64,000 bases of DNA from an uncultured bacterium (GCA_905214235.1 CAJMLF010000007.1:9882-73881), one strand, 5' to 3'. Counted from the first letter of the stretch, positions 48,856 through 58,187 are shown. Translations and numbers: made by a program. The notes: generated from the letters alone by a model not told the origin.

Positions 48856-49977
48856 TTAGCGAATAACAGCTTCATATACCTTCTTCAAATCTTCATCAGT
48901 TGGGTCAACTGGGTTTGTTGGGAATGTTGCGTCCTTCTTAGCGTTAGCAACAACTGTGTCAGCAGCTGCATAAGCGTCCTTAGGGTCAACACCAAATTCC
49001 TTCAAGGTCATTGGGCAGTCCATTTGACGAGCCATTTGACGAATCTTACCAATCATCCGTTGAACGGCTAACTTGTCACCGACACTTGGTGCAGCAATCC
49101 CGGCCTTCTTAGCAGCAACGGCAACCTTGTGCATTGCTGTCTTCGAATTGGAAGTGTTGTAAGCAACAACATATGGGAGAAGCATCGTGTTAGCTAAGCC
49201 ATGAGGAACATGGAAGTTAGCACCGATTTGGTGAGCAATTGAGTGGCAGATCCCTAAGCCGGCATTGTTAAAGGCAGTCCCGGCAATGTTTGATGCTTCG
49301 TGAACGATCTTCCGTGCCTCGGTGTTATCACCGTGTTGGTAACATTCTACCAAGCAGTGGGTGATAACATCAATTGCTTCTTCGGCTAAGGCATCAGAGA
49401 ACAGCGTTGCGTTAGTAGCAACTAATGCTTCCAGAGCGTGGGTCAAAACATCCATACCAGAGAATGCAGTAACACTCTTTGGTGCCGTCATGACTAATTC
49501 TGGGTCCAGAAGAGCGATGTCTGGAGTTAAGTAGTCTTCCAAAATTGGAATCTTCCGCTTTGCTTCAGTATCAGAAACAACGGCCGTGTTAGTAACTTCA
49601 GAACCAGTCCCACTAGTTGTTGGAACAGCGATGAAGCACTTGATGTCTAACTTACCGATCTTTTCACCAAAGAACCGGATAGCCTTAGCAGTATCGATGG
49701 CGGAACCACCACCAATAGCAACCATAATTGTTGGCCGTAACTTCAGGAATTGTTGGATCCCTTCCATGATATTGGTCAGCGGTGGATCTGGCTTAACGTC
49801 AGAGAATTCTTCACACTTGTTAGAAGGATCAATTTCGTCTTCGATCTTCTTCAGTGTTGGTGTACCTGGCAGAAAGGCATCACATACCATCAAAATACTT
49901 TCGTTTTTAAATTCATTAAGCTTATCTAAGCTATCAGTACCCGAGTAAATCCGGGTTGGCATACTATATTTTTCCAT
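48856..49977 (-). CDS. pduQ: PduQ, NADH-dependent aldehyde reductase (1-propanol / 1,3-propanediol dehydrogenase)
   Basis: A 373-residue iron-containing (type III) alcohol dehydrogenase. GGGSAIDTAKA is the NAD site and the metal-binding histidines are in DVLTHALEA, GICHSIAHQIGA and FHVPHGLANTM. It reduces propanal to 1-propanol or 3-hydroxypropanal to 1,3-propanediol. It has no encapsulation-type N-terminal helix (MEKYSMPTRIYSG); in Salmonella PduQ enters the compartment by binding PduP, which is missing here. The usual downstream pduW is also absent: only 28 bases separate pduQ from pduU. Confidence 0.95.
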   Translation of the reverse strand: MEKYSMPTRIYSGTDSLDKLNEFKNESILMVCDAFLPGTPTLKKIEDEIDPSNKCEEFSDVKPDPPLTNIMEGIQQFLKLRPTIMVAIGGGSAIDTAKAIRFFGEKIGKLDIKCFIAVPTTSGTGSEVTNTAVVSDTEAKRKIPILEDYLTPDIALLDPELVMTAPKSVTAFSGMDVLTHALEALVATNATLFSDALAEEAIDVITHCLVECYQHGDNTEARKIVHEASNIAGTAFNNAGLGICHSIAHQIGANFHVPHGLANTMLLPYVVAYNTSNSKTAMHKVAVAAKKAGIAAPSVGDKLAVQRMIGKIRQMARQMDCPMTLKEFGVDPKDAYAAADTVVANAKKDATFPTNPVDPTDEDLKKVYEAVIR

Positions 49978-50031
49978 AAGTTGCCTCCAAAATTAATTCA
50001 GCGATAAGGGGAATTTACGTTTGCTTTACTG

Positions 50032-50556
50032 TTACTTAGTTTCCTTCAGGAATGCAGCAACAGCGGCTTCACAAATGGCTTCGTCTTCTTCAACAAGGCC
50101 ACCGCTAACACCAATTGAACCAATCATCTTACCATCAATAACCAACGGAATCCCGCCAGCAAATGATGCCAGACGACCATCGAGCATGGTTTCCATTTGG
50201 TACAGGCCCGCACCAGGTTGGATGTCAGGGCTAATATCCTTGGTTGGCTCCTTCACTGCTAAGGCCGACCATGCCTTCTTTGGAGCAAGTGTGCAACTTA
50301 CTAAGTTAGCATTTGGCATGTGGTAGCTCATTTGAAGGACTTGATTATTCTTCATGATGGCAATTGTTACACCAACGCCAATTTCATTGGCCTTGTCAAC
50401 AGCTGCATCAATCACACGTTCCATCTTGTGACGATCGAACATTGCATCAAGTGAGCTTTCCTTAATTGTTCCAGATACGTTTGTTGAAGAACTGCTCTTA
50501 CTTTGAGTTTCACTCATAATGTTACGAATAACTTTTTTAAGTTGATCTTCATCCAT
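50032..50556 (-). CDS. HbpS/GlcG-like domain protein with N-terminal encapsulation-type helix
   Basis: A 174-residue protein. Residues about 40-174 are an HbpS-like (DUF336) domain, the same fold that forms the C-terminal half of Salmonella PduO and binds heme or cobalamin. Residues 1-15 (MDEDQLKKVIRNIMSE) form a short amphipathic helix followed by a Ser/Thr-rich linker, resembling the tags of PduD, PduE and the D-LDH at 62.7 kb. Immediately follows pduO, so PduO is split into two genes here. The next gene in related loci, pduP, is missing. Confidence 0.88.
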   Translation of the reverse strand: MDEDQLKKVIRNIMSETQSKSSSSTNVSGTIKESSLDAMFDRHKMERVIDAAVDKANEIGVGVTIAIMKNNQVLQMSYHMPNANLVSCTLAPKKAWSALAVKEPTKDISPDIQPGAGLYQMETMLDGRLASFAGGIPLVIDGKMIGSIGVSGGLVEEDEAICEAAVAAFLKETK

Positions 50557-50559
50557 TGT

Positions 50560-51147
50560 TTAACGCACATCCTTTGAAGCCTGATAAAGTTGATAAATCT
50601 TGAGTACTTTATCAGTTAATTTATTTACATAATCCTCATAGTCTTCTTCACGAGCTATGACATAAAGAAAGTCAGATAAGCGGTTAATATAGCGTTCCAA
50701 CTCTGGACGGAAACTTACTGTCCGTGACAGTTTTACAAAGTCCCGTTCAGCACGACGGCATACCGTCCGACAAATATGAAGCTGTGCCCCAGCAACACTA
50801 GCTCCCGGCAAAATGAAGCTGTGTACTTTAGGCAGTTTGGCTAAGTACTCATCTATAACATGCTCTAATTGGTGAGTATCATCATCGGTAATCAGCTTGC
50901 TGTGTTTGGCAAAGGTCTCAACATTTTCTGTCGCAATCTCACCTTGCAAGAAGAACATCTTATATTCTACGGTTTGCAAAAGTTTCTTATTTTCTGGATT
51001 TTGGCAAAACTTATCTGCCAAACTAATATTGGCATTTAGTTCATCAAACGTCCCGTAAGTATCAACACGCAACGAGTCCTTTTCAACCCTCGCACCATCA
51101 AACAAGCTTGTTTTACCTTTGTCACCACCTTTTGTGTAAATAGCCAT
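50560..51147 (-). CDS. pduO: PduO-type corrinoid adenosyltransferase
   Basis: A 195-residue cob(I)alamin adenosyltransferase making adenosylcobalamin for the diol dehydratase. Family motifs: TKGGDKGKTSL at the N-terminus (ATP loop), TYGTFDELNANIS, and HICRTVCRRAERDFV with the conserved Arg and Glu. It has only the adenosyltransferase domain; the HbpS-like half is the next gene, 3 bases after. Confidence 0.95.
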   Translation of the reverse strand: MAIYTKGGDKGKTSLFDGARVEKDSLRVDTYGTFDELNANISLADKFCQNPENKKLLQTVEYKMFFLQGEIATENVETFAKHSKLITDDDTHQLEHVIDEYLAKLPKVHSFILPGASVAGAQLHICRTVCRRAERDFVKLSRTVSFRPELERYINRLSDFLYVIAREEDYEDYVNKLTDKVLKIYQLYQASKDVR

Positions 51148-51164
51148 TACGATTCCTCCATTTT

Positions 51165-51434
51165 CTATTTATCAAAACGATCAATTATTCCGACAATTGC
51201 ACAATCGGTGACGTCTTCTGGACTCTTATTAGCCCCTTTATCGGCGCGTCGAGCACCAGCACCTCTAACGACTAATACATATTCACCAATTCCGGAATTG
51301 ACATAGTCAGCAGCCACTTCCTCATGACGAATATTCTTCCTGTCAGAATCAACTGGTTGCACAATCATCAACTTTTTTCCAATTAATGATGGATCTTTTT
51401 GTGTGGAAACAACGCTTCCCACTACTTTAGCCAT
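51165..51434 (-). CDS. pduN: Microcompartment vertex protein PduN
   Basis: An 89-residue EutN/CcmL-family protein that forms the pentamers closing the shell corners (MAKVVGSVVSTQKDPSLIGKKL; VAADYVNSGIGEYVLVVRGAGARRADKGANKSPEDVTDCAIVGIID). ATG 51434 gives the usual length and overlaps pduM by 13 bases. Confidence 0.95.
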   Translation of the reverse strand: MAKVVGSVVSTQKDPSLIGKKLMIVQPVDSDRKNIRHEEVAADYVNSGIGEYVLVVRGAGARRADKGANKSPEDVTDCAIVGIIDRFDK

Positions 51435-51925
51435 ATACAATCTTCTTCAGTCCTAACTTTAACTGTAATATTTTTATACCGACAAATATCCTTTGCTTCA
51501 TCAGTAAGAAATTGTTTGTAGTACTTAACAAGAATTGAATTGTCTGGAAAAGCCGCAATTTCGCCTCTTGAAATGATTCGGCCACGACTTGCAATCAACG
51601 GTGACTTATCACCAACAACAAATATGATTGGCCAGTCTAGAACCATCATTCTTGGGATAAAGCTAACCATCTGTTTATCAATCTTAATAAAGAAACGCAC
51701 ACCGTATTTAATCCCCTGTAGAATCCAAGCTACCCAAGGATTATCATTTTTCATTGAGTACAAATCAGCGATAAAGCTAATTGAAGTATCCTCAAGAATG
51801 ACTTTCTCGTGATTAATAAAGGTTTGCTCATCGGGTGGGTTTATCTGCTGGTCAAAAGTAACGGTTGTTTCACTGTTCTGCCGTTCTTTCAACCGTTGTA
51901 TAACCTCTTCTATTAGGTCATCCAT
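51422..51925 (-). CDS. pduM: Microcompartment assembly protein PduM
   Basis: A 167-residue PduM homologue, needed in Salmonella for proper compartment assembly by an unknown means. Length and C-terminus (ITVKVRTEEDCIWLK) agree with the family. It begins with an amphipathic helix (DDLIEEVIQRLKERQ) like cargo tags. ATG 51925 is preceded by GGGGGTG; longer starts run into the intercistronic hairpin. In related loci pduL lies just upstream; here there is only a 162-base gap. Confidence 0.85.
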   Translation of the reverse strand: MDDLIEEVIQRLKERQNSETTVTFDQQINPPDEQTFINHEKVILEDTSISFIADLYSMKNDNPWVAWILQGIKYGVRFFIKIDKQMVSFIPRMMVLDWPIIFVVGDKSPLIASRGRIISRGEIAAFPDNSILVKYYKQFLTDEAKDICRYKNITVKVRTEEDCIWLK

Positions 51926-51951
51926 CAACACACCCCCTAGAGTTTCTTTAC

Positions 51952-52006
51952 AAGATTGGGAGTGGGAAGAAGCCATCACATATGATTTCATCTCCCCACC
52001 CCCACA
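51952..52006 (-). other. Intercistronic hairpin in the pduJ-pduM gap (pduL position)
   Basis: Stem GGGAGTGGGAAGA / TCTCCCCACCCCC (two mismatches) with an inner TCACATATGA. It fills part of the 162-base non-coding gap at the site normally occupied by pduL. It could be a deletion scar, an RNA-processing site or an attenuator; no pduL-like peptide is readable. Confidence 0.6.
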
Positions 52007-52087
52007 TAGTAGGCAAGTATTCCGAATGTTAACTTACTGGTGTTCAGAACCCTGCCAGCTAATGCACCTGTGATAATTCACTTAGAA

Positions 52088-52375
52088 TTATTCAGCGTCG
52101 TCGTTAACCTTTGGCAAAATCTTTTCAACTTCATCGTGTGGACGTGGGATTACGTAAGATGATACAACTTCACCAACGTTTTCAGCTGCTTGAACACCAG
52201 CGTCAACGGCAGCCTTAACGGCACCAACATCACCACGAATCATAACAGTTACCAATCCGCTACCAATCTTTTCTTGTCCAGTCATTTGAACGTTAGCAGC
52301 CTTTACCATTTGATCGGCAGCTTCGATTGATGCAACTAAGCCCCGAGTTTCGATCATTCCTAATGCGTTATTCAT
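52088..52375 (-). CDS. pduJ: Microcompartment shell protein PduJ
   Basis: A 95-residue single-domain BMC hexamer protein ([53 protein letters not shown]). Nearly the same as PduA along most of its length; PduA/PduJ form the main shell facets and pores. Confidence 0.95.
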   Translation of the reverse strand: MNNALGMIETRGLVASIEAADQMVKAANVQMTGQEKIGSGLVTVMIRGDVGAVKAAVDAGVQAAENVGEVVSSYVIPRPHDEVEKILPKVNDDAE

Positions 52376-52387
52376 AATAAATTCCTC

Positions 52388-52975
52388 CTATTTTTTTAAT
52401 TCCTTGTAGTGAATGCACTTCTTGTGTGGCTCACCAAGTTTCCTTGGACACTTAGGATCACCACAAAGATTACAAGTTGCTTTTTGACTATCCTGATTCT
52501 TATCACTGCCATCGTCAGTATCAGCAGAGCTATCAGCTGAGTCCTTAGTTGATGTCTCCGTTGCTGACCCAGAAGGCGTTGAATCTGTTACTGGCTTTTC
52601 TGCTTCTTCTGCCGGAGTGGTAGGTGAAGCAGTCTTTGCTTCCTTCACAGGTTCTTCCTTAACAGGCGGCTTCTTAGCACTGTCCTTTTTCTTTAGGAAC
52701 AGGGCAATGTCGGTATTCCCTAACTTGTCAGTTCCCTTTGCTGGACTACCAAGAACCGTTGATGTGACATAGACCTTAGGCATTGTTTCCTTAATTGTTT
52801 CAACTGCAACTGACACAGCAGAAATATCACCAGAAACCTTTACGGTAACCCAGTCAATGCCCATGTTCTGGTGGATGCCTTCTAGCTTAACATTCGCTGT
52901 CTTGAGCATCCGGTCGGCAGCAACAAGTGCACCAGATAATCCATCACATTCTACAAATCCTAAAGATTGCATCAT
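52388..52975 (-). CDS. pduK: Microcompartment shell protein PduK with C-terminal cysteine cluster
   Basis: A 195-residue BMC protein: shell domain (about 1-90, LGFVECDGLSGALVAADRMLKTANV), a long Ser/Thr/Glu/Pro/Asp-rich linker (about 100-165) and a C-terminal cysteine motif (CNLCGDPKCPRK...KKC, about 168-190) suited to a metal or iron-sulfur cluster. Minor facet component in Salmonella. Confidence 0.93.
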   Translation of the reverse strand: MMQSLGFVECDGLSGALVAADRMLKTANVKLEGIHQNMGIDWVTVKVSGDISAVSVAVETIKETMPKVYVTSTVLGSPAKGTDKLGNTDIALFLKKKDSAKKPPVKEEPVKEAKTASPTTPAEEAEKPVTDSTPSGSATETSTKDSADSSADTDDGSDKNQDSQKATCNLCGDPKCPRKLGEPHKKCIHYKELKK

Positions 52976-52989
52976 ATAAAATCACCTGT

Positions 52990-53364
52990 TCATCTTGTTC
53001 CCTTGCCTTTATACGTAATTCCCTTAAATGGAATTCCCTTGACGAGACGGGCAGCATTTGAACCCAGATCACGTAACTGTTGACGATCAGTAATCACTTC
53101 GTCAAACAATGGCTGGTCTTCCTTAAGGTTCTTATAGTGAACGATAAAACGATTGCCATCATTGGCAATTCCTACTGACAGCCGTGAACTCAAGGCCGAT
53201 TGGTAAGCCCGCTGAACAACATCGGCAACATCAATTTCACGCGTTGCCGATGGAATCTGTTCTTCTTCGATTCCGTTAAAGAGCGGCTTCATATCGGAAG
53301 TAACACTGGCACCTGGTTGTAGGCCGAAAATAATTGCCGGACGATCAGTTGCATCAGTTCTCAT
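52990..53364 (-). CDS. pduH: Diol dehydratase reactivase small subunit
   Basis: A 124-residue DdrB-type protein (RPAIIFGLQPGAS; GIEEEQIPSA; RLSVGIANDGNRFIVHYKNL). With PduG it swaps damaged cobalamin out of PduCDE using ATP. Overlaps pduG by 11 bases. Confidence 0.94.
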   Translation of the reverse strand: MRTDATDRPAIIFGLQPGASVTSDMKPLFNGIEEEQIPSATREIDVADVVQRAYQSALSSRLSVGIANDGNRFIVHYKNLKEDQPLFDEVITDRQQLRDLGSNAARLVKGIPFKGITYKGKGTR

Positions 53365-55204
53365 GCTGCTTCCTTCTTTCCTCTCCGTACCGTAGTACTA
53401 ATCCAGTAGCAACAGCGTTCCGTGGACCTTCGACTCCCCGAACGTTTCCTCGACCGGCAACAAGGTTATAGTGAGCAAGCTCATCCGTAACCAGTTGTGG
53501 AATTTCAAAGTCAAGGGCGGAACCACCAACGATAACAACATATGGGATATCCCGGATATTACCAGTTGGACTAACAATCCGTAAGGCCCGAATAGCATTT
53601 GTTACAAAGACACGTTTCTTAGCGGACTGTCGAATCATCTTAACCTTTTCAATGCTTGGATTTCCTGGAATTGGTTCGTATCCTTCCGGCTTAATAACAA
53701 CAACCCGGGCAAATAGTCCTGAATCCAGTGGCTTATCAAAGAATTGAACTGAGCCATCCTCATGACGAATCTGGAACAGGTTCTCAACCTTTGCTAGTGG
53801 ATAACGTTTAATGTCTTCAGCTAGGTATGGATCTTCAAGCCCTAATTCGGAGTTGATAATCATTGTTACCATGTCACCGGCACCAGCCAGGTGAATAGCA
53901 ACCGTCTTGTTCTCCTTATTAATAATTGAAGCATCGGTCGAACCAGCACCGAGGTCAAGGATAGCAATTGGCTTTGTGGTCCCTGGAGTAGTCAGCGCCC
54001 CACGGATGGCAGATTCAACTTCTGCCCCACCAATTTCAACCTTTGTGTGGAATTCCTGTTCGATTAACTTGGCAATCATTTCCATTTGCAGGTGGTCTGA
54101 CTTAACCATTGCCGCAATCCCAACCGCTGATTCGTTTGAGAATTCACCAGCAAGTCCACCCCGGACCTTAACAGGTACTTGGGTGTCAACCGCTAGCAAA
54201 TCTTGAATTGCAATATCCTTGTTTTGCTTACCAGTTAGGTCGGCCATTGTCTGACGGACTTTTTCAAGCATTCCACCAACGTTGGTACCAGACTCACCGG
54301 TGATATCTTGAATCGACCGGAAATCGGAAACAGTATCCATAATTTTGTTGGCTCCGGCAGCAACATCAACGTCTTCATGCTCACCATTCGTGCCAGTGAT
54401 GTTAATCTTACCTGCAGGAATTACCCGTGCCTTAACATCCCCAGCTGGGGTCTTAATAACCACCGCGGAACGGTTACCAATTAATGCCCGTGAAATAGGC
54501 ACGATATTCTTCGTTTCCTCTGGCGTCAAGCTGAACAGCGTTGCAATACCATAAGGGTTAGACAGTTGTGAAATTACTTGTCCAGGCCCGGCAACCTCAA
54601 CCGCTGCCAGCATGTTAAGAGGAACCTTATCAATCATGGCAACTTCATCGACAATTGGAATCATCTTATTTAACCGATTATCAATTAAAACACCATCATC
54701 GTTTTGCAAGATTGCCGCTGTAATCTTATAACCAGCTGCAACGTAAGCATTAATTAACTTAGCAGCATCTTCAAAGTCGACCTGCTTTGGAACAACCACA
54801 ATGTATGGCTTGCTCTTATCAGTCTTATTAGCTAGCTCAAGAAGGGGGACGGTGTACCCTGCTCCAGTTCCGCGTCCACCAGGCGTATCAGGATTATGGC
54901 CAATCATCGTTGATTCCGTAACGATAGTTTCCGTAATGGTTTCCATCGCCACGTCACCAATAACTGGTGTTGCTTCGTTAATTCGGATTAAATCAATGTC
55001 ATCGATTGAAAGATTAGACTTTTTCAATACTTGATTAACTGAATTCCGAATGCCGACAAGGTTCTGTTTAGTTCCCTTAATACCAGTAGTGGCCGCTATT
55101 CCAGAATTAATAACATTCACGTCACCATTGTCAGCAACATCGGCTAAGGCAACTTCCGTTGAAGAATTTCCAATATCAACACCAATAACTTTTTCCGTTG
55201 CCAT
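53354..55204 (-). CDS. pduG: Diol dehydratase reactivase large subunit
   Basis: A 616-residue DdrA-type chaperone with actin/Hsp70-like ATPase motifs (VIGVDIGNSSTEVAL; AILDLGAGSTDASI; YVVIVGGSALDFEIPQ). Acts with PduH to reactivate glycerol/diol dehydratase after suicide inactivation, important when glycerol is the substrate. Confidence 0.97.
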   Translation of the reverse strand: MATEKVIGVDIGNSSTEVALADVADNGDVNVINSGIAATTGIKGTKQNLVGIRNSVNQVLKKSNLSIDDIDLIRINEATPVIGDVAMETITETIVTESTMIGHNPDTPGGRGTGAGYTVPLLELANKTDKSKPYIVVVPKQVDFEDAAKLINAYVAAGYKITAAILQNDDGVLIDNRLNKMIPIVDEVAMIDKVPLNMLAAVEVAGPGQVISQLSNPYGIATLFSLTPEETKNIVPISRALIGNRSAVVIKTPAGDVKARVIPAGKINITGTNGEHEDVDVAAGANKIMDTVSDFRSIQDITGESGTNVGGMLEKVRQTMADLTGKQNKDIAIQDLLAVDTQVPVKVRGGLAGEFSNESAVGIAAMVKSDHLQMEMIAKLIEQEFHTKVEIGGAEVESAIRGALTTPGTTKPIAILDLGAGSTDASIINKENKTVAIHLAGAGDMVTMIINSELGLEDPYLAEDIKRYPLAKVENLFQIRHEDGSVQFFDKPLDSGLFARVVVIKPEGYEPIPGNPSIEKVKMIRQSAKKRVFVTNAIRALRIVSPTGNIRDIPYVVIVGGSALDFEIPQLVTDELAHYNLVAGRGNVRGVEGPRNAVATGLVLRYGEERRKQHEN

Positions 55205-55232
55205 AACTAAAACTCCCTACTCTATTTCAATA

Positions 55233-55748
55233 CTAGTTGTCGCCCTTAAGCTTCTTCCGGCTTTCGTAGTACTTAGCGGCTTCTTCAAACCAAGCAGCAC
55301 AGATTGGAGCGTTGTACTTGTTACGGAGTTCATCAGCAATATCAAGAAGATCTTGCTTGCTGGAACGGTATGGCCGTAAAGCATTGTACATTTGCAGTAA
55401 CCGAGCATCTGGAACCTTAGTTAATTCAGCAGCCCGTTGGAAGTTCTTTTGAATAGCAGGACGACCAGCTGAAGCAGCAATTTCACCTTGCATCTTCAAA
55501 GCCTCAGGGGTAATCCGCATTTCGTCACCCTTGATTTGGTCATTCTTAATACTGTTTAGGTTAATGTCGTCAAGGTTCTTGCCTGTTGGTGTTTTTACCA
55601 GGTTACGGTGCTTGCCATAAAGTGGGTAATCATTTCTGCCCATGTTATCCGGAACAGAAGTGGTCCCTGTCTTTGAACTAGCAGCACTGTCGGATTGCTC
55701 TCCAAGTTGCTGAGTTATCTTTTTAACTAAATCGTCAATTTCGCTCAT
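55233..55748 (-). CDS. pduE: Glycerol/propanediol dehydratase small subunit
   Basis: A 171-residue gamma subunit of the adenosylcobalamin-dependent dehydratase. Residues 1-15 (MSEIDDLVKKITQQLGEQ) form an encapsulation-type helix, followed by a Ser/Thr/Gly linker (19-30) and the conserved body (LTKVPDARLLQMYNALRPYRSSKQDLLDIADEL). Confidence 0.96.
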   Translation of the reverse strand: MSEIDDLVKKITQQLGEQSDSAASSKTGTTSVPDNMGRNDYPLYGKHRNLVKTPTGKNLDDINLNSIKNDQIKGDEMRITPEALKMQGEIAASAGRPAIQKNFQRAAELTKVPDARLLQMYNALRPYRSSKQDLLDIADELRNKYNAPICAAWFEEAAKYYESRKKLKGDN

Positions 55749-55762
55749 TGTTCTGCCTCCCG

Positions 55763-56461
55763 TTAAAATGTTACCTTAATTTCTTCTTCAGGCTTACCAA
55801 CAACTACTTGGTGGGTTTCCCGAATGTGCATAATGGCAGCAATTGCTTGGTAGTGAGCACGTGCTAAGGCATCGTTAACTGCTGGAACTGGTTCAGGAGT
55901 CTCGCCCTTAGCGTACATTGCCGCGTTCTTACCAATTGCCCGGAATGTTTCTGGAGTCAAAACTGGAGCTTGTGGGAACAATTCCAAGTTACTCAGTGGG
56001 TCTTCATCCTTTTGGTGAATGATTGCCGTACCCTTGGATTGGATACCGACAGCAATTCCTGATCCAGATAGGTGGTCACCTTGGACAGCCATGAAACCAA
56101 CATCTGACGTCCGGTAAACTTTAACAACCCGTGCCTTAAGTCCTTCTTCTTCAATTCCGGCAATAACCTGACGAAGAACTTCCTTGTGGGGAACACCGGT
56201 CATTGTTTTATCAAGAACAGTTGCAAATGCTGGTCCAACAGCAATGACAACTTCGTCCTTCGAGTAACCTGGCTTAGCCTCACCTACTGGTTGGAACCAG
56301 TCAACTTTCTTTTCAGGGACTGCTTTGCTGTTAGCTTGTTGCTTAGTGGCAGTTGCTGTAGAACTATTTTTACCAAAATCAATTGGTGTATCGACATTCT
56401 TTGTTTGTGCTAGAACTTCTTGTACTATCTGTCGTACTAAGTTCTCATCAATATCAGCCAT
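55763..56461 (-). CDS. pduD: Glycerol/propanediol dehydratase medium subunit
   Basis: A 232-residue beta subunit that binds the lower face of B12 in PduCDE. The first 20 residues ([20 protein letters not shown]) are the known type of Pdu encapsulation helix, then a Ser/Ala/Thr linker to about residue 45. ATG 56461 follows GGGAGG; the GTG 15 bases upstream lies within that site. Its 5' end is the likely source of the tag on the 62.7-kb D-LDH (see findings). Confidence 0.96.
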   Translation of the reverse strand: MADIDENLVRQIVQEVLAQTKNVDTPIDFGKNSSTATATKQQANSKAVPEKKVDWFQPVGEAKPGYSKDEVVIAVGPAFATVLDKTMTGVPHKEVLRQVIAGIEEEGLKARVVKVYRTSDVGFMAVQGDHLSGSGIAVGIQSKGTAIIHQKDEDPLSNLELFPQAPVLTPETFRAIGKNAAMYAKGETPEPVPAVNDALARAHYQAIAAIMHIRETHQVVVGKPEEEIKVTF

Positions 56462-56484
56462 AAAAATACCTCCCACTTATTTCA

Positions 56485-58161
56485 TTACAGTTTTAGATGT
56501 TCAGGATCAAGAGCCCATGGAAGAGCCTTAATCTTCTTCCATTCATCTTTATCTTCATATAGACGATAACCTGTACCTGGTCCTTGATAAGTGTTTGGAT
56601 TGTTGACAGCTGAGTTAACGTTCCACTTGCTATCAAAGATTGATGAAGTTTGAAGGTAGTCACCGCAAACCTTTTGCTTTTGAAGGTCAAGGATAGCTTG
56701 AGCAACTTCAGGATAGCCATTATCAGCTAATGCCTTGATAAGGTCAATCGCGGTAATGCCACGGTCCATCATGTTTTGAGCAGCCTTCATATCTGCAACC
56801 ATGTCACGCTTTGGCATATCATCATGAGTATTTGCATAGGTAGCAGCTTCAACTTCTTCATCCGTAATCTTAGGAAGGCCAAGGGCATCAAAGACAGCTT
56901 GAAGAGCCTTAGCAGCCTTGTTCCGAATCTTGATAACATCTTCTTCACTTACTGGGTGAATACCATAGTTTTGGCCAAGGTCACGTTCCATGACGTACAT
57001 ATCATCATAGTCATTGACATCGGTGTTTGATCCGGCAAAGGTGTTATCATAGTTATCTTCGGCAGCGTATCCAGAACAAATGTAGTCAGTACCACCGATG
57101 AATTGACCCATAAACCGTTCAGTCCGCCGCATGTCTGATGCTGAGAATGTCTGGTCACAACCAGAAGCACACTCGATATCGCACATCATGCAAAGAAGGT
57201 TTTCACCAAGGACTTCACGTAAACCATTAGGAACGGCACCCGGCATCGAAATACAACTTACGGCACCGTTTTGCAGGCCTTGAACACCGGAACCCTTGGT
57301 AAGTAAGATACAACGAGCTTCAAGGTAAAGCATTGACTTACCTTCTGGGTAACCCATCAAGACTTCTGAACCGGCACCTGAAGTAAACCGCATCTTCAAA
57401 CCACGTGATGCATAGCATGATGCCAAGAATCCTTTAGACCATGGAGTATCGTCACCATCGGTAAATACACGGTCAGTACCATAAACAGAAATGGTTTCGG
57501 CATAAGCAGTGAACCCACGCATCCCTAGTTGAAGCTCAGTAGCTTCTTCGACTGAACATTGGGTAAGAACACCTGGACGTCCAGTTTGTGAACCAACCAG
57601 AATTGAAATGGCGTTGAACGGTGCGTAACGAGCAACCGCAGTAGTAGTTTCTTGCTCTGGGAAGCCACGAAGAGCAGCTTCGGCAGCATCAGCAGCAATT
57701 TCTACTGGGTTATCAACAGTGTTGGTAACGTGACACTGGTTAGCCGGCTTGTACCGTGGACGCATCTTCTTAACACCCATGATCATTTCACCGAAGTCAA
57801 GCTTACTGATAACTTCTTCGGCCTTAGCCGGGGTTAAAGCAGAAGTGTACTTCAAAACTTCATCCCGTGATACGTTCGGGTCAACAAGCATCCGTGCAAT
57901 CTTGGTTGAATCAGTTGCCATAACTTTTTCAACGTTGTCAATATTGATGGCGTACTTTGCAATGTATAAGTCAATCAAGTCAAAGTCTTCACGCTTCTTG
58001 CCATCCATTTCAGTGATGACACCATTTTCAACTTTGATACTTGGCTTAGGGTCATTAGGACCCATCATTGCAACGAATCCTTCATCTGGCCATTCATCAA
58101 CGAATGTATCTTTATGAATTGGCCGCTTTTCCAATACTTCAAATCGTTTTTGACGTTTCAT
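56485..58161 (-). CDS. pduC: Glycerol/propanediol dehydratase large subunit
   Basis: A 558-residue alpha subunit with the TIM-barrel active site that converts 1,2-propanediol to propanal or glycerol to 3-hydroxypropanal via a B12 radical. Strong family match throughout (RFEVLEKRPIHKDTFVDEWP; MPGAVPNGLREVLGENLL; CDIECASGCDQTFSASDMRRTERF) and usual length. No truncation seen. Confidence 0.98.
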   Translation of the reverse strand: MKRQKRFEVLEKRPIHKDTFVDEWPDEGFVAMMGPNDPKPSIKVENGVITEMDGKKREDFDLIDLYIAKYAINIDNVEKVMATDSTKIARMLVDPNVSRDEVLKYTSALTPAKAEEVISKLDFGEMIMGVKKMRPRYKPANQCHVTNTVDNPVEIAADAAEAALRGFPEQETTTAVARYAPFNAISILVGSQTGRPGVLTQCSVEEATELQLGMRGFTAYAETISVYGTDRVFTDGDDTPWSKGFLASCYASRGLKMRFTSGAGSEVLMGYPEGKSMLYLEARCILLTKGSGVQGLQNGAVSCISMPGAVPNGLREVLGENLLCMMCDIECASGCDQTFSASDMRRTERFMGQFIGGTDYICSGYAAEDNYDNTFAGSNTDVNDYDDMYVMERDLGQNYGIHPVSEEDVIKIRNKAAKALQAVFDALGLPKITDEEVEAATYANTHDDMPKRDMVADMKAAQNMMDRGITAIDLIKALADNGYPEVAQAILDLQKQKVCGDYLQTSSIFDSKWNVNSAVNNPNTYQGPGTGYRLYEDKDEWKKIKALPWALDPEHLKL

Positions 58162-58187
58162 AAAGTAGTTCCTCCTCTTAGAACTTA

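Noticed and set aside
51926..51991. N-terminal extension of PduM or remnant of PduL
   Set aside because: The in-frame stretch (MKSYVMASSHSQSCKE) has no PduL or PduM likeness, and a better ribosome site precedes the ATG at 51925.
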